The notes under the pieces are model-generated. The model was not told the DNA's origin. It was given only the letters and a program-made list of their open reading frames with translations, and made no database searches. A DNA stretch of 64,000 nucleotides from Planctobacterium sp965279005 (lineage in GTDB: Bacteria > Pseudomonadota > Gammaproteobacteria > Enterobacterales > Alteromonadaceae): contig CBDIHK010000021.1 of assembly GCA_965279005.1 (NCBI GenBank), positions 224,327 to 288,326 of the forward strand, in the 5' to 3' direction. Position numbers and translations under genes: made by a program. The first letter of the stretch is position 1; each line of letters begins with the position of its first letter. Of the stretch, positions 27,491 to 35,658 are shown in pieces.

Positions 27491-28524
27491 GAAAAGTCCC
27501 CCAATAAGCCGAGTTGGTTGTCAAAACCAAACATTAAGTTGGCACACTGCAGCGCTTGGCTGGCTGCGCCTTTAAGCAAGTTGTCAATGGCGCTGGTTAC
27601 CACTAGGTAACCGGATTTAGGATCAAATTGCCAATGCAATTGGCAGTTGGGGGTGCCGACAAGGTTGTCTAGTTTTGGCCATGACGGCATTAAGCTCACA
27701 ATGCCACTATTGGCGTATGCGCTAACGTAGGCATGCTCCACCATTTCCGCCGTCGCACCGGCTGAAAGTTTTGCCGTGATAGTGGCTAGGATGCCCCTTT
27801 TAAAATTACCGAGGTGGGGGGTAAAAATAACGTCGTGGCCTAACTGGCTGGCTATTTCGGGTTGATGCCTGTGCCCCAGCACGCCATAAGCCTGCAAACT
27901 GACCTCGCAAAGGCTGTTATTCACTGTTGCTTTGCGCCCAGCGCCACTGACGCCTGATACCGCATTGATAATGGGCAGCGCAGTTGCATCTAACAAGTTG
28001 GCATGGGCGAGCGGTTTGAGCGCCAATAGTGATGCGGTAGGATAACAGCCAGGAACTGCAATTAAGTTGGCTTGTGCGATACTGTCAGCGTGCCATTCAA
28101 CCAGGCCATACACGGCATCGCTTAGTGCTGTTTCCTGGGTATGGGGGAAACCATAATACTGGGTAAAAACCTCAGTGTCTTTCAAGCGGTAGGCACCAGA
28201 AAGATCCAGCACCTTATTCCCTGAACCTTCGAGCAACCCAACCAAATCATGGCTAAACTCGTGGGGGGTTGCCAGAAACACGGCATCGTACAACTTCGCC
28301 TGGGCAGCTGCAGTTGCCATATCCAATGCCTGCAGCTTTAACTTATCTTGCGTGAAAAAAGCTGGCAAACGCCCGTTAAGTTCAGGTAAATATTTTCCGG
28401 CATCTTGGCTGTTTTCGGAAACGTACAATGCCTCTAAATTAAATTTTGGATGTTGCGCCAACAACAACGCTAATTCCATGCCAGTATAGCCGCTGGCACC
28501 AAAAATACAGCAGTTAAAGCTCAT
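27487..28524 (-). CDS. argC: N-acetyl-gamma-glutamyl-phosphate reductase
   Basis: A 345-residue NADPH-dependent reductase. It has the Rossmann start CCIFGASGYTGMELALLLAQHP, the active-site Cys in LIAVPGCYPTASLLAL and the catalytic His region in GHRHQPEIA. It is the first gene of argC-B-F-G-HA. The ATG at 28524 is about 280 bp from the ArgR operator pair, so the message should have a long leader. An argE gene, which often diverges here in relatives, is absent; the next plus-strand gene is an unrelated kelch protein. Confidence 0.95.
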   Translation of the reverse strand: MSFNCCIFGASGYTGMELALLLAQHPKFNLEALYVSENSQDAGKYLPELNGRLPAFFTQDKLKLQALDMATAAAQAKLYDAVFLATPHEFSHDLVGLLEGSGNKVLDLSGAYRLKDTEVFTQYYGFPHTQETALSDAVYGLVEWHADSIAQANLIAVPGCYPTASLLALKPLAHANLLDATALPIINAVSGVSGAGRKATVNNSLCEVSLQAYGVLGHRHQPEIASQLGHDVIFTPHLGNFKRGILATITAKLSAGATAEMVEHAYVSAYANSGIVSLMPSWPKLDNLVGTPNCQLHWQFDPKSGYLVVTSAIDNLLKGAASQALQCANLMFGFDNQLGLLGDFS

Positions 28525-29182
28525 AACGAATACTTCAGTTAAAAAGGATGTAAAGGAAAAAATAGGTGGCTACAGAAAATTCCGCCAGCCACCGACAATG
28601 AAGATTATCGTCGTCGCGACGGTAGGGGTCTGTCCAAGGGAACGTAAAAATTGTGTAAATCCAAGCTAATCATGTTCTCGTTGCTACACTTTGGAAATTT
28701 AGCATTTGACCAGTGGTTAAGTTCGTTAGCTGTTTCGAATCAGCCTTTAGCCAACAACCGATCAAATAATGATTCTCAAAACTTGTTGTTGATTCTGCAC
28801 CAATGTGAATTTATATGCAACATTATTAAATAATTATTTACTGCAGCATAGTTGCCGCAACTCCAAAGTGAGAATCACAAGAGTTATATTACACAGGCGC
28901 TTATAGACAATAAAAAACACTAAACAACACTGAAAACGACAGCGTTAAAGGCATTTTTTGGCAACTTTTGAAAAAACATAAGTATTCAATAATGGCGCAT
29001 CAGGGATACAGGATTAAATACCCAAGACTGCTATAAGCAACCCCGAGGTAATGCAACCTGTTTCTGCTTGCCGCATTAATCCGGCATATCAGCCAGACGA
29101 ATTTATTTGTTTGGGCTACTATAATCCTAAAATCACAGTGTTAATAGAATCGGTATTAAACACCAATGTTGTTAGGGAGTTT
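28525..29182. other. Intergenic region with arg control elements
   Basis: About 660 bp between argC and the kelch gene. It holds the ARG operator pair at 28804-28842 and a probable argC promoter. Its remaining half toward the kelch gene is AT-rich, without a credible gene. The 60-codon frame at 28651-28833 overlaps the operators and has no ribosome-binding site. Confidence 0.6.
28804..28842 (-). promoter_or_regulatory. ArgR operator (two ARG boxes, 3-bp spacer)
   Basis: Box 1 (28804-28821) contains TGAATTTATATGCA and box 2 (28825-28842) contains TAAATAATTATTTA, against the consensus TGAATwwwwATTCA. Box 1 has one mismatch in the palindromic half-sites and box 2 has two symmetric ones. The 3-bp spacing is exactly that of tandem ARG boxes bound by an ArgR hexamer. 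On the minus strand, TTGCAT (over box 1) and CAGAAT 17 bp further form a plausible promoter overlapping the operator, so arginine should repress argCBFGH(A). Confidence 0.7.
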
Positions 29183-30265
29183 ATGGAAGTACGACGAGTT
29201 ACGGGGAAATCCGGCCTATTATTGGTATTGCTACTGGCTTTTTGCCAGGCCTTTGCTGTAAACCTAGAAATTCCTGCTATGCCAGAGGCAACCAGTAACA
29301 ATGCCGTTGCCCAGGTACAGTTGGATGACGCAACCTACTTGCTCAGTTTTATGGGTTTGGGTACCGGTAAGGATTATCACGATGTGCACAACAAAGCCTG
29401 GAAACTCAAGCTCGGCGATCCTGCATGGCAAACCATTGCCCCTGTACCTTCTTCCCTGCCACTAAAAGGGCGCCTAGCAAGTGTCGCGGTAGGTGTTGCT
29501 GGCAAAGCCTATATCTTTGGTGGCTACACTGTCGCGCAAGACCACAGTGAAATATCTAGCCCAGATAACTTTAGCTACGACTTACGTACAGATAGTTACC
29601 TTGCGATCGCACAAACCCCTGTGCCCGTAGATGATGCTATCGCCCTTGTGTACGACAATAGGTATATCTATTTGATTAGTGGTTGGCACAACGATGGCAA
29701 CGTAAACCTAACCCAGGTCTATGACATAAAAACCAACTCATGGCAGCAAGCATCGCCATTCCTCGGGCAACCTGTATTTGGCCACGCAGGCGGCATTGCT
29801 GGCGATACTATGCTGGTCTGTGATGGCGTCAAGGTTGTGGCAAATGCAAACCGTCGCAGGGGTTTTGCTGCGGAAACCGCATGTTACAGTGGAACCATTC
29901 AAAAAGATAATCCTTACCGTATAGACTGGCGTACTATCCCGCATCCAACAGGACAAGGTCGATACCGCATGGCCGCCGCCGGAATAGATCGCAAAAATAT
30001 TATCTTTATCGGTGGTGCCCACAACCCATATAACTACAACGGCATTGGTTACAACGGCAAACCAGCGGAACCCGATAATGGGATTTGGCGCTATGATTTG
30101 CAAAACGGACGCTGGCACCTCACCCAGTCAGAACACCCCAGCATGGATCACCGGGCTTTAGTAGTATTGCCAAATAACTTGGTAACAGTTGGCGGTATGT
30201 TAGCTGGCCAAAAAGTCACAGGTGAAGTGCTTACTCACCCAATTGGCAAAGTTCTAAAACAGTAA
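29183..30265 (+). CDS. Kelch-repeat beta-propeller protein, exported
   Basis: A 360-residue protein with a signal peptide (GLLLVLLLAFCQAFA) followed by kelch-type blades (GKAYIFGGYT, YIYLISGWHNDGNVN, YRMAAAGIDRKNIIFIGG, HRALVVLPNNLVTVGGM). The fold resembles NanM-like mutarotases and galactose-oxidase propellers, but I see no residues that fix an activity. I start at the ATG at 29183, which has an AGGGAG ribosome-binding site and places the signal peptide at the N-terminus; a frame open from 29051 would add 44 uncharacteristic residues. A diguanylate cyclase gene follows 19 bp later, probably in the same transcript. Confidence 0.75.
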   Translation: MEVRRVTGKSGLLLVLLLAFCQAFAVNLEIPAMPEATSNNAVAQVQLDDATYLLSFMGLGTGKDYHDVHNKAWKLKLGDPAWQTIAPVPSSLPLKGRLASVAVGVAGKAYIFGGYTVAQDHSEISSPDNFSYDLRTDSYLAIAQTPVPVDDAIALVYDNRYIYLISGWHNDGNVNLTQVYDIKTNSWQQASPFLGQPVFGHAGGIAGDTMLVCDGVKVVANANRRRGFAAETACYSGTIQKDNPYRIDWRTIPHPTGQGRYRMAAAGIDRKNIIFIGGAHNPYNYNGIGYNGKPAEPDNGIWRYDLQNGRWHLTQSEHPSMDHRALVVLPNNLVTVGGMLAGQKVTGEVLTHPIGKVLKQ

Positions 30266-30284
30266 ACTATGCACTGAGAAGGGA

Positions 30285-31427
30285 ATGGCACAGCAAAACG
30301 CGCAAAACTTTGTTTACCGACCTGAACTGGATTTTAACCGGCGGGCAGACTTTGACTTTATAAAGCGCGCGTTGCCCGGGGTGTACCTGTACCTGTTCGC
30401 CTGGCCTGTGTTGTTCTGGTGGACGGGATTCCACCAGTTGCAACCGGCTACCAGTTTGGGCTTTGCTGTCGCCTTTATCAGCATTTGCCTGTTGAGGTTC
30501 GCCCACACCTACTACACCCAACAACTATATGACAAATACCCGCGCCTATGGCAAGTTGCACTCTATAGCCTAACCCTTGGCCATGCCATAACTTGGGGCA
30601 GCTTGTTCTACCTCGCCAACCTTTCCTCCGCATTTGGTTCATTGTCTACGCCCGTCAACCTGGTCATTGCAGGGATATCAAGCGCATCACTGATTAGCCT
30701 GATCCCCAAATACAAACTAGCCCAAATCTACATCAGTCTGCTGCTCCTCCCAACTGGGCTTGGTGCACTTTTAGTACCTGATACTTGGCAGCTTAGCCTG
30801 ATTGTTATTATGTTTTGGTTGTATTTAATGTTTATTGGACGACGCTTCAACAAGGAATATGTGCGGGCTTTCGCCATCGAAAAAACACTGTCGGAAAAAC
30901 AAAACGAGCTGGAATTGCTAAGCAAAACAGATCCGCTCACTAAGGCATACAACAGGCTCCATTTTGACGAATACCTAGGCAACCTATGGCAAAACCGTTG
31001 TTCCAAGGAGGAAAGGCTTAGCTTGTTAATGTTGGACATTGACCATTTCAAAGGTGTCAATGACAAATACGGCCATGTCTTTGGTGATGCCTGCCTGAAA
31101 CATGCCGCCAACCTCCTGCATTCAAACTTAGCCGCACTACAAGTCCCCTTGTTCCGCTATGGCGGTGAAGAGTTTTCTATTATTCTGAGTGGGCAAAATG
31201 ACGCAGACCTGAAAGAATTGACCCAAAGTATTTTGCTCGCTTTTCGTGATGCTCCCGTTGTTTCAGAAGGCTTGAAGCATCAAATGACGATTAGTATTGG
31301 TTGTTGCAGCATCTCACCAAAAGATAGAGCAGAGGCTAACGAGCTATTGGAACAAGCTGACGCTGCCTTGTACCTTGCCAAACAAAATGGCAGGGACAGG
31401 GCCGAACTAACCCACTACACAGTTTGA
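30285..31427 (+). CDS. Membrane-bound diguanylate cyclase (GGDEF)
   Basis: A 380-residue protein with about five to six N-terminal transmembrane helices (residues 30-195), a short linker coiled coil and a GGDEF domain with the active-site RYGGEEFSIIL near residue 292 and LLMLDIDHFKGVNDKYGH upstream. The signature supports cyclic-di-GMP synthesis. The inhibitory I-site RxxD before the active site is missing (ALQVPLFRYGGEEF), so product inhibition is probably lost. It lies 19 bp after the kelch gene and 17 bp before the broken mgsA. Confidence 0.9.
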   Translation: MAQQNAQNFVYRPELDFNRRADFDFIKRALPGVYLYLFAWPVLFWWTGFHQLQPATSLGFAVAFISICLLRFAHTYYTQQLYDKYPRLWQVALYSLTLGHAITWGSLFYLANLSSAFGSLSTPVNLVIAGISSASLISLIPKYKLAQIYISLLLLPTGLGALLVPDTWQLSLIVIMFWLYLMFIGRRFNKEYVRAFAIEKTLSEKQNELELLSKTDPLTKAYNRLHFDEYLGNLWQNRCSKEERLSLLMLDIDHFKGVNDKYGHVFGDACLKHAANLLHSNLAALQVPLFRYGGEEFSIILSGQNDADLKELTQSILLAFRDAPVVSEGLKHQMTISIGCCSISPKDRAEANELLEQADAALYLAKQNGRDRAELTHYTV

Positions 31428-31444
31428 GAAAGTAAAAAACTAAT

Positions 31445-32197
31445 ATGCAAAAAACCATCGCCCTGGTTGCCCACGACCATAAAAAACAAGCGCTATTAAC
31501 TTGGTCCGAGCAATACAAGGAGCAGCTGCAGCAACACAATTTAGTCGCCACAGGTACCACAGGTAAATTATTGCAAGAAAGCCTAAAACTCGAAGTTACC
31601 CGGTTTAAGAGCGGTCCGCTTGGCGGAGATCAACAGATTGGGGCGTTAATCGCGGATCAAAAACTCGATTTACTGATATTTTTCTGGGATCCGCATATAC
31701 CCAGCCTATTAAGTATCTGTCCTACTCAGTGGGAATTGAAAAGCATTTAGGCGAGGCAGATGTTTAAAGGTCTAGTGGGTCTAAATCGAAAACATCTAAC
31801 AAAGCATAAATGCTTTTCAAACCCATCTTCGACGTTGCTCAGAGCCATGATTTATGAAATGCGTCCTTGCATTTCACCGCTACGCGGCTGGCTAAAGCCA
31901 TTCAAAAGTTTTGCCGAAACTTTTGTCTTTGTTGCACGACGTTGAAAAGACCACCAGTATTCCTGCAGTCGCGCGCCTCGACCTCATGGCTCTGGGACTA
32001 ACGCTGAGCGAACAGGTACTTAATAGGCTGGGTATTTTCCAGCACCACATGATCCTGATGTTAAAGCCCTGCTTCGACTATGCTCTGTATGGAATGTCCC
32101 CGTTGCCTGTAGCCAGGCCACCGCGGAACTATTGATTACCTCGCCACTATTTAATGACCCAAACTACCAAAGGCTAGTGCCAGAATACGATAGGTAA
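31445..32197 (+). pseudogene. mgsA: Methylglyoxal synthase, interrupted by a 339-bp insertion
   Basis: The first 84 codons (31445-31696) encode the MgsA N-terminus: IALVAHDHKKQALL, LVATGTTGKLL and GPLGGDQQIGALI with the catalytic Asp, then LLIFFWDP. The rest (32036-32197) encodes PHDPDVKALLRL, WNVPVACSQATAELLI and the tail LVPEYDR. A 339-bp insert separates them. Removing it gives one frame of 137 codons with DP-four residues-PHDP spacing, identical to E. coli MgsA. As it stands, translation reads into the insert and stops at 31750 after 101 residues, without the catalytic His of PHDPD. Loss of function is the direct expectation. The intact enzyme would convert dihydroxyacetone phosphate to methylglyoxal. 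Confidence 0.93.
31697..32035. mobile_element. MITE-like element with 19-bp terminal inverted repeats
   Basis: The left end ATACCCAGCCTATTAAGTA (31697-31715) is the exact reverse complement of the right end TACTTAATAGGCTGGGTAT (32017-32035). The match continues imperfectly inward through CTGT and CTCAG. The 339-bp unit has no credible transposase or other gene. It contains several foldbacks: TTGAAAAGCATTT (31736-31748) against AAATGCTTTTCAA (31808-31820), GAAATGC against GCATTTC, TGGCT against AGCCA, and AAAAGTT against AACTTTT. Size, inverted ends and lack of a gene fit a non-autonomous transposable element. The target duplication is short at most; a 2-bp AT (31695-31696 and 32034-32035) is possible. 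Confidence 0.85.
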
Positions 32198-32376
32198 TTT
32201 GCTTAGAAAGGGACAAACTGCCCAATCCATTACACTTATTTACAACCTATTTGCAGCCTTTAGGCTAAACTTAACAGATGATTTGAGTTTGTAATGCAAC
32301 TTTTTCTAGGCAACGGGGTACTAATAACTAGGCTCGGTAGTGTACCCGGACTTTCCCAAAGCAAATGGGGTGAATT

Positions 32377-32922
32377 ATGGCTATCAAAAAACTAGTTTTG
32401 GCGGGCGTTATTGCTGCAATGACCTCACCAGTCATCGCCAATGAAACAAATGAAACTGAACACTTAGTGGATATCACTTGGGAAAACCCAAAGGATTTCA
32501 CCGATCTAAAACCTGCCAATGGCGTACGCAAGAAATTCCGTGACAACACATTGGCCAAACTACAAACCTACATGGACAAGCTAGCCACTAGTTTGCCAGA
32601 GGGTCAACAGCTGAAAATGACGGTGACCGATGTTGATCTCGCGGGGCAAGTTTGGCCCGGACATTTTGTCGGTTTTAATGCTGGAAGCGATGTGCGCATC
32701 GTCAAACGGGTTTACATCCCGCGTATTGAATTTAGCTACCAATTGGTTGACGACCAAGGCAATGTCATTAAATCTGGCGAAGAGCACCTGAAGGATATGT
32801 CATTCCTAGATCGCTCCACCGCCGGCCTACGCCGCCATGACACCCTGCGCTATGAAAAGCGCATGCTGAAAGACTGGTTTAGGGATGAATTCGACCTATT
32901 GGCATCAAATAACAAAGACTAA
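32377..32922 (+). CDS. DUF3016 family exported protein
   Basis: A 181-residue protein with a signal peptide (KLVLAGVIAAMTSPVIA) and the DUF3016 pattern: HLVDITWENPKDFTDLKP, LKMTVTDVDLAGQVWPG, YIPRIEFSYQLVDDQGNVIKSG and the C-terminal RYEKRMLKDWFRDEF. The family is periplasmic and of unknown function. The start at 32377 follows a GGGGTGAA ribosome-binding site. The gene ends 7 bp before the 3' end of the group II intron, which lies in the opposite direction. Confidence 0.85.
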   Translation: MAIKKLVLAGVIAAMTSPVIANETNETEHLVDITWENPKDFTDLKPANGVRKKFRDNTLAKLQTYMDKLATSLPEGQQLKMTVTDVDLAGQVWPGHFVGFNAGSDVRIVKRVYIPRIEFSYQLVDDQGNVIKSGEEHLKDMSFLDRSTAGLRRHDTLRYEKRMLKDWFRDEFDLLASNNKD

Positions 32923-32966
32923 AGTTAACATCGAGTAGGGTGAGGCATTCGCCTCATCCCTCTCAC

Positions 32967-32998
32967 AGAACCGTACGTACGGATCTCGTATACGGCTC
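32967..32998 (-). ncRNA. Group II intron domain V
   Basis: The 32-nt segment opens with GAGCCGTA and closes with CGTACGGTTCT. These pair to form the conserved catalytic stem, with the AGC triad in the first strand. Domain VI follows immediately toward 32930. Confidence 0.8.
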
Positions 32999-33017
32999 AT
33001 GTATTCTTCATATTCCA

Positions 33018-34298
33018 TCATTGTGCCTTTAAAAAGACTGATGGAGCAAGCCATCCCGTGTTGACTTTTGCCAGATTGAACAATCCTTGCGCTTCAAACC
33101 ACTGATTCGGCATCGCAAAGCTCGCTAACGGACTCGCCGAGTTCCGCCATGAGTTCATTTTGATGAGCCTAAAAGGCGGCTTATAGCCCAGCTGTTTCAG
33201 CCGCCTATGCAGCTTGCGCGGCTTCTTCCATTGCTTGAGTTGGATTGCCCTGAGCCTTCGCCTTATCCATCCTGATAGAGCTTTGAACTCTCTGTGGCAG
33301 TTGGCGATACTGAAGTAATTGGCCATTCCCCTTAGTACCGGGTTTAATCTGCTGATTATTTCATTCAGATTATGCCCCTGGTTACGTCGGGTCTGTGACT
33401 TGAGCTTTTCTTTGAATCGCTTGAGTTTCTTGTCTTGTATCCTGGTATACCGGCTACCGATTTCAACTCCCAGAAACTTCACTCCCCGCTCGCTATGCGC
33501 CAGATGCGTTTTGTCTCTGTTTACGACCAACTTGAGTCCTTGCTCTATTACTCTTGTCGCACTATTCAGGGCGTTCCGGGCTCCCGTTTCGCTGCGACAG
33601 AAGATCAAGATATCATCGGCATATCTCACCAGACGGTGACCCCGCCGTTTCATTTCCTGATCAAATCCATCCAGATAGATATTCGCCAGCAGAGGACTGA
33701 TCACCCCTCCTTGCGGACTACCTGCTTCGCTCACTTCCCAGAAATCGCCTGTCATTACCCCACTCTCCAAAAACTGCTTAATGAGTTTCCGGATACTGCC
33801 ATCCGTTACCCGGCGTTTGACTCCCTGCAAAATCAACTGATGATCCAGTCTGTCAAAACATTGGGATAAATCCATGTCTACGACCCATTGCCTGTTGTAT
33901 TGACGGATAAATACCGTGGCCTTACTGATCGCATCGTGGCAACTTCGGCCCGGTCTATACCCATAGCTGGATGGATGAAAGTCCGGGTCAAAGATGGGTT
34001 GCAGTATTTCTTTGAGAGCTTGTTGGACAATTCGGTCACGTACCGCCGGAATTCCTAACAGCCTGACTCCCCCGTCTTCTTTGGGGATTTCTACCCGTCT
34101 GACCGGAAGCGGCTGGTAGGTCTTACTTTGCAGTTCGTGTAGCAGTTGGGTCAGGTTACTTTTCAAATCAGATGCATAGTCACTCAGGCTCTGCCCATCT
34201 ATTCCGGCCGCGCCTTTGTTTCTCTTTACCTGTTTGAATGCACTGTACAAAACATCAATGCTCAGCATCCGTCCGTACAGGCTGTAATAAACCTTCAT
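33018..34298 (-). CDS. ltrA: Group II intron reverse transcriptase/maturase
   Basis: A 426-residue intron-encoded protein. The reverse transcriptase domain shows GIPAVRDRIVQQAL, SSYGYRPGRSCHDAI, GSPQGGVISPLLANIYL and the active site RYADDILIF. The maturase domain X follows (LNPVLRGMANYF, GWIRRRLRAIQLKQWKKP). There is no HNH endonuclease domain, as in class C intron proteins. The frame just upstream of the ATG is closed by a TAG two codons before it (34302-34304); beyond that stop the frame reads VMRRASQDAASQR, so a longer ancestral N-terminus is possible. The core motifs look intact. Confidence 0.93.
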   Translation of the reverse strand: MKVYYSLYGRMLSIDVLYSAFKQVKRNKGAAGIDGQSLSDYASDLKSNLTQLLHELQSKTYQPLPVRRVEIPKEDGGVRLLGIPAVRDRIVQQALKEILQPIFDPDFHPSSYGYRPGRSCHDAISKATVFIRQYNRQWVVDMDLSQCFDRLDHQLILQGVKRRVTDGSIRKLIKQFLESGVMTGDFWEVSEAGSPQGGVISPLLANIYLDGFDQEMKRRGHRLVRYADDILIFCRSETGARNALNSATRVIEQGLKLVVNRDKTHLAHSERGVKFLGVEIGSRYTRIQDKKLKRFKEKLKSQTRRNQGHNLNEIISRLNPVLRGMANYFSIANCHREFKALSGWIRRRLRAIQLKQWKKPRKLHRRLKQLGYKPPFRLIKMNSWRNSASPLASFAMPNQWFEAQGLFNLAKVNTGWLAPSVFLKAQ

Positions 34299-35033
34299 CT
34301 TCTACCTTTGGCTTGCGGCATCTTGGGACGCTCTTCTCATCACAGGGCTGACTCTTGATGATAACTTCAGGTGTGCTAGCCCTTGGGGCAATCTGCCTGA
34401 GCGGTTATTCACTACTCCGCGTTCGACCCGTCATCCCAGTAGAGTACATTCCTGCCTCACCGGTTTGCGGTGCCCGCCCTCGTCAGGACGTTTGTGAACC
34501 CCTGCAAAAAAAAATCCGCGCCTTCAATGCGCTTTAATGAATACTTCCCCCCTTCGCAACTTGCCGCGCTTTTGGTCACGGCAAGCCCCACCAGACTCAT
34601 TGCTGATGGTCATCCCGGTTTTATCCTCCACACCATTACTGGCTTTCACCGGCCGGAATTTGCTCACTACTACGGGATCATCTGCCACCTCACACCCATA
34701 CCTGCCTTGAGTCTCCTCTTGTGCAAATATGTCCAACCAACATCATTGGATACCGTGCCAGGCTTCCCCAGTTACTGTACTGGCTCCCTGTTAACGATCC
34801 CACCCTCAAACACAGCACAGGTCTGACTGAGTATTGGGCATTGCGCTATTTTGCACGCTTACCCACCTGAACTGCCGAAGCAGGTTCACTTGCGTTGTGT
34901 ACCGTTAACTTCCTATCGCTTCCTTCAAACCCTGCCGTTGGCCAGCAACGCCCTTGCGATTCGGATTATCTTCCCCTCAGTCTGGGTGATTCAGGTTTCT
35001 TTCAACCTGACGGGTTTGCCAGCTTCGCTGGGC

Positions 35034-35066
35034 AAACAAAAAAGCAGGCTGCCTAGGCAGCCTGCT
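35034..35066 (-). terminator. Strong rho-independent terminator at the intron insertion site
   Basis: A 24-bp perfect palindrome, AGCAGGCTGCCT paired with AGGCAGCCTGCT (35043-35066), is followed on the minus strand by a T-run. It ends the gene at 35085-35531. The intron starts immediately downstream of it. Confidence 0.85.
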
Positions 35067-35084
35067 CCCATCGCATTTCATTTA

Positions 35085-35531
35085 TCAAACTAGGCTTTGG
35101 ATAGTGCGGTAGACTTCCGCGGCTTTTTCCGCTTCTAGGTTATTTCTGGAGATATTGCCTTCACTCGTAGACAGGCGCACAAACCCCTGGTCTTGTTCTT
35201 GCTCTTGATTTTGCTGTTCAGCCCGTTCTTGTTGCTGTTCAAACTGCTCCCGGCGCTCAGCCTGGTTGGCTTCGTTTTGTTGCAGGATACGAGCCTGCGG
35301 CGAAAGTTCGACTTCGGGCTGGTTGGCCTGGCCTATGCCAAAGGCATTAACTGGGGGTTCTGGCCTCGGTTGCGCAAAGCCCGCACTGAGGGCACCACTT
35401 TGGGAGGCATTGGAATCGGGCAAACGGTTGGCGTTACCAATACCGAAGGTATTAGTACCCAATAGATCACTGGCAGTGGTATTCCTACTGAATCCAGCAT
35501 TTAAAATATTAGTTGTAGTGGAAATATCCAT
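35085..35531 (-). CDS. Hypothetical low-complexity protein
   Basis: A 148-residue protein I do not recognise. It starts MDISTTTNILNAGFSRNTTASDLL and contains two FGIG(N/Q)AN repeats (about residues 29-35 and 64-70), then VELSPQARILQQNEANQ, a Gln/Glu-rich coiled coil (about 85-118) and a hydrophobic end (AAEVYRTIQSLV). There is no signal peptide or membrane helix. The closing pattern resembles small motility-associated proteins, but that is a loose impression. It has its own strong terminator and lies 127 bp from the next minus-strand gene. Confidence 0.65.
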   Translation of the reverse strand: MDISTTTNILNAGFSRNTTASDLLGTNTFGIGNANRLPDSNASQSGALSAGFAQPRPEPPVNAFGIGQANQPEVELSPQARILQQNEANQAERREQFEQQQERAEQQNQEQEQDQGFVRLSTSEGNISRNNLEAEKAAEVYRTIQSLV

Positions 35532-35658
35532 AACAACCCCTCTTCACCCCTCAGTTATAATTATGGCGTTTTTTGTTTAAAAAACAACCTAAAGACTAAA
35601 GATGGCTGGATCAGGGACGATATAGAAAGATTACCTTGATCCTAGACAAAGGTTTTGC

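Larger units (their letters stand above)
32930..35040 (-). mobile_element. Group II intron (ribozyme plus intron-encoded protein)
   Basis: On the minus strand the element ends with a recognisable domain V (32967-32998: GAGCCGTA at one side, CGTACGGTTCT at the other), a domain VI hairpin (GATGAGGCGAATGCCTCACC) and the terminal CCTACTCGAT, whose last base maps to 32930. The reverse transcriptase sits upstream in the position of domain IV. The region 34299-35040 has no credible gene and should be domains I-III. The 5' boundary is uncertain because no clear GTGYG start is visible where expected; I place it just after the terminator T-run near 35040. Insertion directly behind a terminator and the short maturase suggest a class C-like intron. 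Confidence 0.8.

Noticed and set aside
28651..28833. A 60-codon frame upstream of the kelch gene
   Set aside because: It overlaps the ARG boxes and has no ribosome-binding site or family features.
31760..32135. Short open frames inside the mgsA insert and across its right end, as genes of a tiny mobile element
   Set aside because: They lack ribosome-binding sites and motifs. The right-hand one crosses into mgsA in the wrong frame.
34524..34736. A 70-codon minus-strand frame (VVVSKFRPVKASNGVEDKT)
   Set aside because: It lies in the 5' ribozyme part of the group II intron. The protein-like sequence is best explained by conserved intron RNA.
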